Assembly: GCA_017436255.1 (NCBI GenBank) | Contig: JAFSDK010000067.1 | Location: forward strand, 1-36,710 | Length of the DNA stretch: 36,710 bases | Direction: 5' to 3' | From: Clostridia bacterium | GTDB lineage: Bacteria; Bacillota; Clostridia; Oscillospirales; Acutalibacteraceae | Shown: positions 1-6,400 of the stretch, in pieces | Layout of the letters: each line of letters begins with the position of its first letter | Position numbering within the stretch: the first letter of the stretch is position 1 | The notes under the pieces: model-generated | Database searches by the model: none | Told to the model about the DNA's origin: nothing | Seen by the model: the letters and a program-made list of their open reading frames with translations, nothing else | Translations under genes and position numbers: made by a program

Positions 1-171
1 AAAATCGGGACGGCTGTGCGCATATTTCGCCTCGCGGATATTTGCTCCAATACTCGTTCCGCTTCGTTCAAGCTGATTTGACAGAGAATAATGTCCTTTT
101 ATGTTTTCTGTCAGTTTTAGGATTTGAATTGCAAATTCTGTTGACATATCCGCAAGTTTATTTTCAGCCAT
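1..171 (-). CDS. four-helix-bundle protein (S23/IVP-like), 3' part cut by window edge
   Basis: Reading the minus strand from an ATG at 171 gives 57 codons open to the window edge, starting MAENKLADMSTEFAIQ and containing the block RSGTSIGANIREA. That block (Q-x-x-R-S-G-T-S-I-G-A-N-I-x-E-A) is the hallmark of the small four-helix-bundle family first known from ORFs within 23S rRNA intervening sequences and related to the Avd accessory protein of diversity-generating retroelements. Family members are about 115-130 aa, so roughly half is missing here. A possible ribosome site (GAGGTGATTTC, minus strand) precedes the ATG. The biochemical role of free-standing members is not established. A hairpin-rich stretch lies directly upstream. 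Family assignment is firm; function is unknown. Confidence 0.85.
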   Translation of the reverse strand, partial: MAENKLADMSTEFAIQILKLTENIKGHYSLSNQLERSGTSIGANIREAKYAHSRPDF

Positions 172-204
172 TGAAATCACCTCTTTGAATACATTATATC
201 ACAG

Positions 205-383
205 ATTTCAATGATTTTCAATGAAATCGCGCAAGCGCGATGAAATCCTCACTCCGCTCGGATGAAATCTGCTTCGCAGATGAAATTAAATCCGTCCTTA
301 TCTCCCGACGAAGTCGGATTTCATCACGAAGTGATTTCATCCCACGAAAACGGGATTTATCCCGTCCGATAGGACGGATTTAG
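205..383. repeat. tandem array of short hairpins with shared linker words
   Basis: At least six short inverted repeats follow one another: 226-241 (ATCGCGC/GCGCGAT), 267-281 (ATCTGC/GCAGAT, loop TTC), 305-317 (CCGAC/GTCGG, loop GAA), 323-335 (ATCAC/GTGAT, loop GAA), 339-356 (ATCCC/GGGAT) and 362-377 (CCGTCC/GGACGG, loop GATA). The linkers are GATGAAAT in the left half and ATTTCAT in the right half, so the block is roughly symmetric. An 11-bp pair TAAATCCGTCC at 287-297 and GGACGGATTTA at 372-382 can close the right half as a multibranch structure. It lies between the four-helix-bundle gene and the ssrA terminator and contains no gene. Confidence 0.8.
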
Positions 384-386
384 TTG

Positions 387-427
387 AAAAGAACCCACAC
401 TTGTCGTAGACAAATGTGGGTTCTTTT
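387..427 (-). terminator. intrinsic terminator of ssrA
   Basis: A 13-bp perfect inverted repeat (387-399 with 415-427, AAAAGAACCCACA/TGTGGGTTCTTTT) is extended by an inner TTGTC/GACAA stem and ends in a T-run on the minus strand. It begins two bases past the encoded CCA end of the tmRNA. The A-run on the other side would also let it stop transcription on the plus strand. Confidence 0.9.
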
Positions 428-428
428 C

Positions 429-775
429 TGGTGGAGGCGAGGGGAGTCGAACCCCTGTCCAAAAATCTATTCCTAACGCTTTCTTCGGGTGGAGTTGCTT
501 AAAAGAATTCCCAAAACTACAAATTAAGCAACAAATTTGCAGTTTCAGTAGCCTTTAATGCGTGACGTATTACAAGGCACTCATACGTTCACGTTCACCG
601 CTAAATGACACCCTTCTACCGCCGCGGTACTCGGTAGTCGGATGAGCCGCCTAATTAGGCAGCTAAAGCAACTGTATTTTTGTCAGTTATTTTTAAAGTT
701 GTGAGTTTTAAAGCGGTCCCACACCGCTACCCGCTTACGTTAGTTCAAAATCCCTGTCGAAACCTTTACGCCCCC
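429..775 (-). ncRNA. ssrA: transfer-messenger RNA (tmRNA)
   Basis: tmRNA rescues stalled ribosomes by acting first as tRNA-Ala and then as a short mRNA that adds a degradation tag. The minus strand shows the 5' start GGGGGCGTAAAGGTTTCGACAG at 775, the T-arm-like GGTTCGACTCCCC and a 3' end CGCCTCCACCA with encoded CCA at 429. The ends pair as an acceptor stem (GGGGGCG with CGCCTCC). The tag reading frame ends ...TDKNTVALAA with a TAA at 657-655; the exact resume codon is not clear. Length is about 347 nt, normal for one-piece tmRNA. smpB, its protein partner, lies 39 bp upstream on the same strand, and no strong promoter is visible between them, so the two are probably cotranscribed and then processed. 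Confidence 0.95.
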
Positions 776-785
776 GTGTATTGAA

Positions 786-820
786 GTAATAGGTAAGAAG
801 TAAGAGGTAAGAAGTTAGCG
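786..820. repeat. 7-bp tandem repeat (GTAAGAR) between smpB and ssrA
   Basis: Units GTAATAG, GTAAGAA, GTAAGAG and GTAAGAA run head to tail from 786 to 813, with a degenerate fifth unit GTTAGCG. The repeat reaches the smpB stop codon (815-817) and ends about 10 bp from the tmRNA 5' end. No function is recognised. Confidence 0.7.
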
Positions 821-1273
821 ATTACTTTCTTTTATTGCGCGCTGAATATCACGATTTGCAGATTTTTGTGCTTCAACGGCACGCTTATCATAAAGTTTTT
901 TACCCTTACAAACGCCAAGTTGCACCTTTACAAGCGAACCCTTGAAATATAAAGATAAAGGAATTAAAGAGATGCCTTGTTGCTGAACGAGGCCAAGCAA
1001 ACGCATTGTTTCTTTTTTGTGAAGAAGCAGTTTGCGGTTTCTTGTAGGTGGCTTATTAAATATATTGCCCTGCTCATACGGACTTATGTGCATCTGCTTT
1101 ATAATCATTTCGCCGTCATCAACACTACACCAAGCATCTTTTAAATTGACGCCGCCGCGGCGGATTGATTTAATTTCGGTACCTGAAAGAGCAATGCCGG
1201 CTTCATAAGATTCAAGCACAAAATATTCGTGGAAGGCTTTTTTATTGGTAGTAATTGTTTTTGTGTTATCCAC
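815..1273 (-). CDS. smpB: SsrA-binding protein SmpB
   Basis: SmpB binds the tRNA-like part of tmRNA and is needed for trans-translation. The protein has the family blocks [44 protein letters not shown] and the C-terminal basic tail with [20 protein letters not shown]. The start is a GTG at 1273: AAAGGAGTG lies 8 bp upstream of it and gives 152 aa, the usual length. A longer frame begins at 1342 but would run through the promoter and the ribosome site. The gene sits directly upstream of ssrA, a common pairing in Firmicutes. Confidence 0.95.
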   Translation of the reverse strand: MDNTKTITTNKKAFHEYFVLESYEAGIALSGTEIKSIRRGGVNLKDAWCSVDDGEMIIKQMHISPYEQGNIFNKPPTRNRKLLLHKKETMRLLGLVQQQGISLIPLSLYFKGSLVKVQLGVCKGKKLYDKRAVEAQKSANRDIQRAIKESNR

Positions 1274-1313
1274 CGTTATCACTCCTTTTTTTAGTATTAT
1301 ATGGCGGGTAGAT

Positions 1314-1342
1314 AGTATAACACAAATTCCCCTTGAGGTCAA
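1314..1342 (-). promoter_or_regulatory. smpB promoter (TTGACC-17-TATACT)
   Basis: On the minus strand a -35 box TTGACC (1342-1337) and a -10 box TATACT (1319-1314) are separated by 17 bp and sit about 40 bp before the smpB GTG. The -35 box lies in the loop and stem of the hairpin at 1325-1350. Confidence 0.75.
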
Positions 1343-1350
1343 GGGGAATT
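1325..1350 (-). terminator. hairpin downstream of the amidase gene, overlaps smpB promoter
   Basis: A perfect 12-bp inverted repeat (1325-1336 with 1339-1350, AATTCCCCTTGA/TCAAGGGGAATT) follows the amidase stop by about 15 bp on the minus strand. It is followed only by TTTGTGTTAT, so terminator strength is uncertain. It contains the -35 element of the smpB promoter. Confidence 0.6.
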
Positions 1351-1364
1351 AGGTCGAGTAAATG

Positions 1365-3368
1365 TTACTGTATTGATTTAAAATAATCTACAACACCCGC
1401 TACAATGGCATCGGCCTTTTTATCGTTTACTTCATCACTTATTATACCCTCGTAGTCTTTTTTATTACTCATAAATCCGTTTTCGGTAAGTACCACAGGG
1501 CAGGAAGTAGCACGCGCAACGTAGTAGTAATGTGCGTCAAGATCCCACATTTTTTTATATATTTGGGCCGCCTCGGTCTGTTCCCAAATAAAGGAAGCCG
1601 CCGTGTATGAAAAAGGTGTATAATATGCCCCAAAGAATCCGTTCGGTGAAGCACTATTACTGGTATCATGGTGAATCGCTATACATAAATTAGCCTCAGC
1701 ATCTTTTAAACCATTTATTCGATTTTCAGGATTTATGGTTGTACTATTACTGGTGCGGTTCATAATTACCGTCGCGCCCTTTGCTTCAAGACGGGTTTTA
1801 ATCTTTTTCGCAAGACTTAAATTAACGTCTCTTTCATAAACAGCACCTGCGGAAGCACCAACGTCGCTGCCGCCGTGACCTGCATCAATGTATATGGTTA
1901 TACCACTGAGTGAGTCATCACTCTCCATTTTAGCAGGGTTTAAAAATTTAAATATTAAATTGCCCTCGCTATCGTAATGACAGTCCCAACCATAAAAACC
2001 GCCTGTTTTATTTAATGTTAAGCGTAAAGTCGTATCAGATTCATTTTTAATAATCTCAGCACTCTTAAATATTGGGTGACCTTCCGGTATAGTGATTTCG
2101 CCCTCAAACACCGTTGCATAACAAAAAGTAATATCGACGTATGAAAATGTTACGGAACTTATTGCGTAGGTGAATCGTGTTTTTGAGTATGATTGATTTT
2201 TAAGTTCAAAATAAAAAGGTGCCTTCCAATCGCTTTTTAGTGTAAGCGTAGAATACTTGCCGTCGTCAGAGAAGGATAATATCTCCATTTCATTATGGTC
2301 GGGTAGTATACCAACCGAAGTCTTTGCAACAGTTTGCTCATAGCTTTTATCGGTATATGCTGTTTTGTATATTCGACGGCCACAACGTAATTTATAGTAC
2401 TCTTTGCCTTGATATGTTACGGTACCTTCGGCACAGTAGTCTTGCGTACCTTCAGGCAGATAATTATTGTATGCACGCGAATCATCATCAATAGTGTTGC
2501 CGTTGAAGGTTTCGGCACTACGCGAAACAATGGTGGCAATAAGACCGGAACCTACGTTTATGTAGTTACCGCCACTTGGTGTAACAGACGGATCACTACT
2601 GTTTATAATGGAACTCTTTTTAACCTTTATATCGCCGGAGTATTCTGTTTGTGTAACACCGTTGCAGACTGCTGTAAATTTAATTTTACCTAAGTTTAAC
2701 TGGCTAGCATTATTGCTTGGCAAAGTGAAAGTACCGCTGTAGTTTACAAATGTATCACTGTTATTGTCATCACTGTCTTCGTCTTCTTGAACCGATGTTT
2801 GCGTACATGTAACTGTTTTGCCGTTAAACGTTGCTTTAACCGTACTAGATTTACGCGCCATTACGCTTACCGCAATTACCGAACCGCTTGAGTAGGTCTT
2901 GGTAGCGGACGGTGTGTAACTTTTAATAACAATGTAGTTATATGTAATAGTTTTTGTAATGGTGTTACCATTATGTTCAAACTTAAACGTGTTTTTGCCG
3001 ACTTTTAGGTTTTTTACAATGTTAAAACTTCCGTCTGAATTACGCTCAATTGTTTCACCATTGATTTTTAATTCTTGCTCGGGGTCGGAGGTACCCATTA
3101 ACGTGTAGGTAGGCTCAACAACAGTTATGCTATCATTGGCAGGAGCAGTTATGTTTAAATCAATTTTTGTGATTTCATCTGGAGTATTACTAACGGTGCT
3201 TGAAACGTTAGGTCTGCTTGATTGGTTTTGCCCTTGGGTTGGCTTTGACTTGTCACCGGTAAATACACACACCAAAACAACCGCGATTAGTACACCTAAA
3301 CACAGCGAGGTTAAAATTATATTACGTAAATTAAAAAATGATTTAATTTTATTTAAAAAAGATTTCAT
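1365..3368 (-). CDS. membrane-anchored N-acetylmuramoyl-L-alanine amidase (Amidase_3)
   Basis: This zinc enzyme would cut the amide bond between muramic acid and the stem peptide of peptidoglycan. Residues 494-671 (counted from the longest frame) form the Amidase_3 domain: YIDAGHGGSD (zinc His 502), VYERDVN (zinc Glu 516), IAIHHD (zinc His 570) and LTENGFMSN (catalytic Glu 633). The N-terminus has one hydrophobic segment (IILTSLCLGVLIAVVLVCVF) with no lipobox or clear cleavage site, so it is probably a signal anchor. A Ser/Thr/Asn-rich linker follows, then an Ig-like region around 75-150 (TAPANDSITVVEPTYTLMG) and a long beta-rich part. The start is chosen at the ATG at 3368, with GGTG just upstream; an in-frame ATG at 3380 has no ribosome site. 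It diverges from the ABC transporter genes. Confidence 0.88.
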   Translation of the reverse strand: MKSFLNKIKSFFNLRNIILTSLCLGVLIAVVLVCVFTGDKSKPTQGQNQSSRPNVSSTVSNTPDEITKIDLNITAPANDSITVVEPTYTLMGTSDPEQELKINGETIERNSDGSFNIVKNLKVGKNTFKFEHNGNTITKTITYNYIVIKSYTPSATKTYSSGSVIAVSVMARKSSTVKATFNGKTVTCTQTSVQEDEDSDDNNSDTFVNYSGTFTLPSNNASQLNLGKIKFTAVCNGVTQTEYSGDIKVKKSSIINSSDPSVTPSGGNYINVGSGLIATIVSRSAETFNGNTIDDDSRAYNNYLPEGTQDYCAEGTVTYQGKEYYKLRCGRRIYKTAYTDKSYEQTVAKTSVGILPDHNEMEILSFSDDGKYSTLTLKSDWKAPFYFELKNQSYSKTRFTYAISSVTFSYVDITFCYATVFEGEITIPEGHPIFKSAEIIKNESDTTLRLTLNKTGGFYGWDCHYDSEGNLIFKFLNPAKMESDDSLSGITIYIDAGHGGSDVGASAGAVYERDVNLSLAKKIKTRLEAKGATVIMNRTSNSTTINPENRINGLKDAEANLCIAIHHDTSNSASPNGFFGAYYTPFSYTAASFIWEQTEAAQIYKKMWDLDAHYYYVARATSCPVVLTENGFMSNKKDYEGIISDEVNDKKADAIVAGVVDYFKSIQ

Positions 3369-3426
3369 AAACATCACCATATTATATATAAAGATATGTT
3401 ACCACATTTGTTTTGTTTTGTCAAAA

Positions 3427-3481
3427 TGTAAATTTATGCATTTATGCGCATAATTATTCATAAAATGATGTAAATTATGCA
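3427..3481. promoter_or_regulatory. possible tandem ArgR boxes
   Basis: Three similar imperfect palindromes start at 3427 (TGTAAATTTATGCA), 3447 (CGCATAATTATTCA) and 3469 (TGTAAATTATGCA), spaced 20-22 bp, about two helical turns. They resemble the ARG-box consensus TGAATWWWWATTCA (about 7-8 of 10 fixed positions in the first two) and lie upstream of an amino-acid transporter promoter. ArgR family arginine repressors bind such paired boxes. The region is AT-rich, so chance similarity is possible. Confidence 0.35.
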
Positions 3482-3518
3482 TAAAATCAAAAAAATAAAA
3501 AATTTTTATGCAAGACAC

Positions 3519-3547
3519 TTGCATTTTTATGAAAGGTATGTTATAGT
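3519..3547 (+). promoter_or_regulatory. promoter of the ABC transporter operon
   Basis: A -35 box TTGCAT (3519-3524) and a -10 box TATAGT (3542-3547) are 17 bp apart. A strong ribosome site TAGGAGG follows at about 3569-3575, ahead of the ATG at 3583. Confidence 0.75.
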
Positions 3548-3582
3548 ATATGCACAATATTTTTTCTTAGGAGGAAAAAACA

Positions 3583-4431
3583 ATGAAAAAGATTTTAGCT
3601 TTATCAATGGCACTCTTAATGATAGTTGCTTGTTTTGCCGGTTGCGGTAACAAGGCAACTACTGCAAAGGTAAAAATTATCGACATCAACCTTACAGAAG
3701 AAGATTATGCTTTTGGTGTTGATAAGAATCAACCTGAACTTCTCGCAAAGGTAAACGAATTTGTTGCTAAGATTAAGAAAGACGGCACATTTGACACAAT
3801 TTGCGACAAGTATTTCGGCGACGGCGAACCCACAGCAGTTGTTTCGGCTAAAGAAGATGCTTCTAAAGAACAGCTCGTAGTTGCAACAAACGCACAGTTT
3901 GCACCTTTTGAGTACAAAGAGGGTGACAGCTACTATGGTATCGATATGGAAATCGCTAAGCTTTTAGCTGATTATCTTGGTCAGGAACTTGTTATTAAGG
4001 ATATGGAATTTGATGCTGTTTGCTTAACAGTTGGTCAGCACAAGTGCGATATCGCAATGGCAGGTCTTACAGTTAATGCTGAGAGAGAAGAGTACGTTAC
4101 ATTCTCAACTGCATACTACAAGGCTAACCAGAAGCTCATCGTTAAGGGTGACGACACAACATTCGATGCTTGCAAAACAACCGATGACGTTGTTGCAATT
4201 CTTAAGAGCTTTGATGAGAGCACCAAGATTGGTTACCAAAACGGTACAACCGGCGGCCTCTATGTAGAGGGCGACGCTGATTGGGGCTTCGATGGTTACA
4301 ACGTAGAAGGTAAGGGTTATGGTTCAGGTTCTTTGGCTGTTCAAGATCTTATCAATGGTAACATTAAGTACGTTATCATCGACTCTGACCCCGCTAAGTT
4401 TATTGTTGATGCTATAAACGAAGTTGCATAA
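3583..4431 (+). CDS. amino-acid ABC transporter substrate-binding lipoprotein, apparently circularly permuted
   Basis: This is a family-3 solute-binding lipoprotein that would deliver a polar amino acid to the permease encoded downstream. A signal peptide with lipobox (VACFAGC, Cys 21) anchors it outside the membrane. The family's usual N-terminal start (LVVATNAQFAPFEYKE) appears only at about residue 98, followed by the normal order: YGIDMEIAKLLADYLG, CDIAMAGLTVNAEREEYVTFS, IGYQNGTTGG and VIIDSDPAKFIVDAIN, where the protein stops. The segment that normally follows, LTEEDYAFGVDKNQPELL...FDTICDKYFG, is instead at residues 36-79, just after the lipobox. Joined end to start the order would be canonical, so this looks like a circular permutation, not a truncation. 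The ligand is unknown; a basic amino acid is possible if the upstream sites are ArgR boxes. Confidence 0.88.
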   Translation: MKKILALSMALLMIVACFAGCGNKATTAKVKIIDINLTEEDYAFGVDKNQPELLAKVNEFVAKIKKDGTFDTICDKYFGDGEPTAVVSAKEDASKEQLVVATNAQFAPFEYKEGDSYYGIDMEIAKLLADYLGQELVIKDMEFDAVCLTVGQHKCDIAMAGLTVNAEREEYVTFSTAYYKANQKLIVKGDDTTFDACKTTDDVVAILKSFDESTKIGYQNGTTGGLYVEGDADWGFDGYNVEGKGYGSGSLAVQDLINGNIKYVIIDSDPAKFIVDAINEVA

Positions 4432-4454
4432 TTTAAAGTAAATTATATTTTTAG

Positions 4455-4670
4455 CAATAACCTCACCCGACGGGTGTTGCGATTAGGGATTAAATGCCTT
4501 AAAATATAAATTTTTGTAGTCTAATGTGTTAAAAAGTCGTGGCACGCATCAGCGTTACCGCGACTTTTTGCCTGTTATACCACTAAAAATTTATTCTTTT
4601 AAGGTGCGGTGCAAATTTATCTGAAAAACCAATTAACCCCTAACCGCAGCACCCGTAAGTGAGGCTGTTG
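4455..4670. repeat. 216-bp foldback (long inverted repeat) element, MITE-like
   Basis: The whole gap between the binding-protein and permease genes is an imperfect palindrome. Left end CCTCAC...CGGGTGTTGCGATTAGGG (4461-4487) matches the reverse complement of the right end, which reads CCTCAC...CGGGTGCTGCGGTTAGGG (4663-4637). Further in, left CCTTAAAA-TATAAATTTTT (4497-4515) matches right CCTTAAAAGAATAAATTTTT read in reverse complement (4604-4585), and both arms end in AAAAAGTCG at the central hairpin (4531-4569). The right arm carries about 25 extra bases. Such full-length inverted repeats without a gene are typical of foldback MITEs. No clear target duplication was found, although TA dinucleotides flank both ends. 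Contains no ORF. Confidence 0.75.
4531..4569 (+). terminator. central hairpin of the foldback element, terminator-like
   Basis: AAAAAGTCG (4531-4539) pairs with CGACTTTTT (4561-4569), with GTGG/CCGC extension and an inner ACGC/GCGT stem, and it ends in five T. It could partly stop transcripts after the binding-protein gene, giving more binding protein than permease. The A-run on the opposite side makes it usable on both strands. Confidence 0.65.
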
Positions 4671-4691
4671 TATCTTTTAAGGAAAAAAGTT

Positions 4692-5402
4692 ATGGGTAAT
4701 TTTGGATTAAAAATTGAACGCTTTATTGAGGTTTTTATCGATAAAGGCGGTTACAAGGAAGTTTTAACAGGTCTTCAAAACACCTTACAAATTGCGGTTT
4801 TGGGCCTTGTTATCGGTATTGTTATCGGTACGCTTATTGCGGTTATAAGGGTGTTGCCTAAGTACAAACTGCTTCCGAGAATTTTGAATGGTATATGTAC
4901 ATTCTACGTTGCATTTTTCAGAGGTACACCTATGGTTGTGCAGCTACTTTTATCATATTACGTAGCACTACCACTGATGGGCATTAATCTGCCGTCAGTA
5001 ACGGTTGCAACAGCTGTGTTCGGACTAAATTCCGGCGCATACATATCTGAAATAATGCGCGGCGGCATTCTATCGGTTGATCCCGGTCAGATGGAAGGCG
5101 GCAGAGCAATGGGATTGCCGTTTTCTAAAACTATGCTATCTATCGTAATTCCGCAGGCCGTTAAAAATATTTTGCCTACACTTGGTAACGAGTTTATAAC
5201 CCTTATTAAAGAAACCTCAGTTGTAAGCTTTGTAGGCGCACTCGATTTATATGTTGCTTTCAACCGCATCGGTTCGAACAGTTACGAATTTATGGTACCT
5301 TATCTTGTTATGGCGCTAATCTACATTGTTCTTGTACTTATCATAAGCGGTCTTGTGAAGTTGATGGAAAGGAGTCTGAGAAGAAGTGATTCAGGTCGTT
5401 AA
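4692..5402 (+). CDS. amino-acid ABC transporter permease (HisM/GlnP type)
   Basis: This inner-membrane subunit would form the channel of a polar amino-acid importer. The first periplasmic-type block [20 protein letters not shown], the middle [16 protein letters not shown] and the EAA loop ([33 protein letters not shown]) are the standard family signature, with about five membrane segments. The start is the ATG at 4692, with AAGGA 8 bp ahead, giving 236 aa; the frame is open upstream to 4659 without a ribosome site. The ribosome site lies just outside the foldback repeat. Its end overlaps the ATPase gene by 17 bp, so the two are translationally coupled. Confidence 0.93.
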   Translation: MGNFGLKIERFIEVFIDKGGYKEVLTGLQNTLQIAVLGLVIGIVIGTLIAVIRVLPKYKLLPRILNGICTFYVAFFRGTPMVVQLLLSYYVALPLMGINLPSVTVATAVFGLNSGAYISEIMRGGILSVDPGQMEGGRAMGLPFSKTMLSIVIPQAVKNILPTLGNEFITLIKETSVVSFVGALDLYVAFNRIGSNSYEFMVPYLVMALIYIVLVLIISGLVKLMERSLRRSDSGR

Positions 5403-6168
5403 TCTTAAAAAATCTTTTGGCTCCTTAGAGGTGCTTAAGGGCATAAACATTAATATCAAAAAGGGCGAGAAGGTCGTTGTTATCGGTGCTTCAGGCTCGG
5501 GTAAATCAACGTTTTTGCGTTGCCTTAACTGTATGGAGGACCCAACGTCGGGTAACATTTTTTTCGGTGGTGTAGATATTGCCGATATGAAGGTTGATAT
5601 TAATATTCATCGTCAAAAGATGGGTATGGTATTCCAACATTTCAATCTCTTTAACAATAAAACGGTTATCCAAAATATTATGTTAGCGCCAATATATGTT
5701 GAGAAAAAGCGTATGCGCAAGCTTAAAATGAAAAATCCCAATGGTGAGGTTATTAAAACAACTAAGCAGATTAAAGAGGAAGCATATAAGAAGGCAATGG
5801 AACTGCTTGAAAGAATCGGCCTACAAGAAAAAGCGGACGCATATCCGTCACAACTGTCGGGCGGTCAAAAACAGCGTGTCGCCATTGTTAGAGCGTTGGC
5901 TATGAATCCCGACGTAATTCTTTTTGACGAACCAACAAGTGCACTTGATCCTGAAATGGTTGGCGAAGTTCTTGAACTTATGAAGGAACTTGCAGAATCC
6001 GGTATGACAATGGTTGTTGTAACGCACGAAATGGGATTTGCGCGTGAGGTTGCCGATAGAGTAATATTCGTTGACGAGGGTGTTATCGCTGAGGAGGCAC
6101 CACCCGAGGAATTTTTTGGTAACCCTAAATCCCCAAGGCTTAAAGAATTTTTATCAAAGGTATTATAG
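5386..6168 (+). CDS. amino-acid ABC transporter ATP-binding protein (GlnQ/HisP type)
   Basis: This cytoplasmic ATPase would power the importer. It has Walker [10 protein letters not shown] (about 34-42), Q-loop FQHFNLFNN, signature LSGGQKQR, Walker [16 protein letters not shown] and the switch His in [13 protein letters not shown] start at 5386 follows GGAAAGGAG by 11 bp. At 260 aa it is about 20 residues longer than the usual 240: a charged stretch ([20 protein letters not shown]) sits between the Q-loop and the signature. Variants with an insertion here occur in Clostridia, and their meaning is unknown. It is the last gene before a strong terminator. Confidence 0.95.
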   Translation: MIQVVNLKKSFGSLEVLKGININIKKGEKVVVIGASGSGKSTFLRCLNCMEDPTSGNIFFGGVDIADMKVDINIHRQKMGMVFQHFNLFNNKTVIQNIMLAPIYVEKKRMRKLKMKNPNGEVIKTTKQIKEEAYKKAMELLERIGLQEKADAYPSQLSGGQKQRVAIVRALAMNPDVILFDEPTSALDPEMVGEVLELMKELAESGMTMVVVTHEMGFAREVADRVIFVDEGVIAEEAPPEEFFGNPKSPRLKEFLSKVL

Positions 6169-6173
6169 AATTA

Positions 6174-6205
6174 AAAAAATGCCCCGAAATTTCGGGGCAT
6201 TTTTT
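6174..6205. terminator. bidirectional terminator
   Basis: AAAAAATGCCCCGAAA pairs perfectly with TTTCGGGGCATTTTTT. It serves the ABC operon on the plus strand and the small Asn-rich gene on the minus strand, whose stop codon is only two bases away. Confidence 0.93.
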
Positions 6206-6206
6206 A

Positions 6207-6335
6207 TTAGTAGTTGTTTCTGTTCTGGTCGTTTTTATTCTGGTTATTCTTATTCTGGTTGTTATTCTTGTTTTGGTTATTTTTATTCTGGTCGTTCTTA
6301 TTTTGATTGTTGTTTTTGTTCTGATTGTTATCCAC
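6207..6335 (-). CDS. 42-aa Asn/Gln/Lys-repeat peptide
   Basis: The peptide consists of about seven copies of a (N/D)(N)QNKN unit ending in NRNNY; it has no hydrophobic segment. The start is a GTG at 6335 preceded by a near-perfect ribosome site, GGAGGTGAT, which decides it over the longer frame from 6404. Asn codons alternate AAC/AAT and Gln codons CAG/CAA between units, so the repeat is not a recent DNA expansion but looks kept at protein level. It lies downstream of tatD and has its own terminator. The ribosome site is part of an 11-bp hairpin. I do not recognise a family; similar Asn-rich short peptides are seen in Clostridia without known role. Confidence 0.65.
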   Translation of the reverse strand: MDNNQNKNNNQNKNDQNKNNQNKNNNQNKNNQNKNDQNRNNY

Positions 6336-6343
6336 AAAAATCA

Positions 6344-6381
6344 CCTCCGATTTCGATATTAGTGTTTGCTGAAATCGGAGG
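6344..6381 (-). promoter_or_regulatory. 11-bp hairpin that pairs the ribosome site of the Asn-rich peptide gene
   Basis: On the minus strand CCTCCGATTTC (6381-6371) pairs perfectly with GAAATCGGAGG (6354-6344), with a 16-nt loop. The second arm contains the GGAGG ribosome site that lies upstream of the GTG at 6335. It starts about 20 bp after the tatD stop. It may hold the site closed, or act as a weak terminator, since TGATTTTTG follows. Confidence 0.75.
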
Positions 6382-6400
6382 TTTATTCGTTTATAAATTT

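Noticed and set aside
205-383. CRISPR-like array
   Set aside because: The repeated word is short and changes strand halfway, the stems differ, and there are no equal-length repeats and spacers or cas genes.
2409-2693. Plus-strand ORF opposite the amidase gene
   Set aside because: It is a shadow frame of a well-supported gene with no ribosome site or family motif.
3583-4431. Truncated or frameshifted binding protein
   Set aside because: All canonical segments are present once, in one uninterrupted frame, only in permuted order, and no leftover domain sequence lies downstream.
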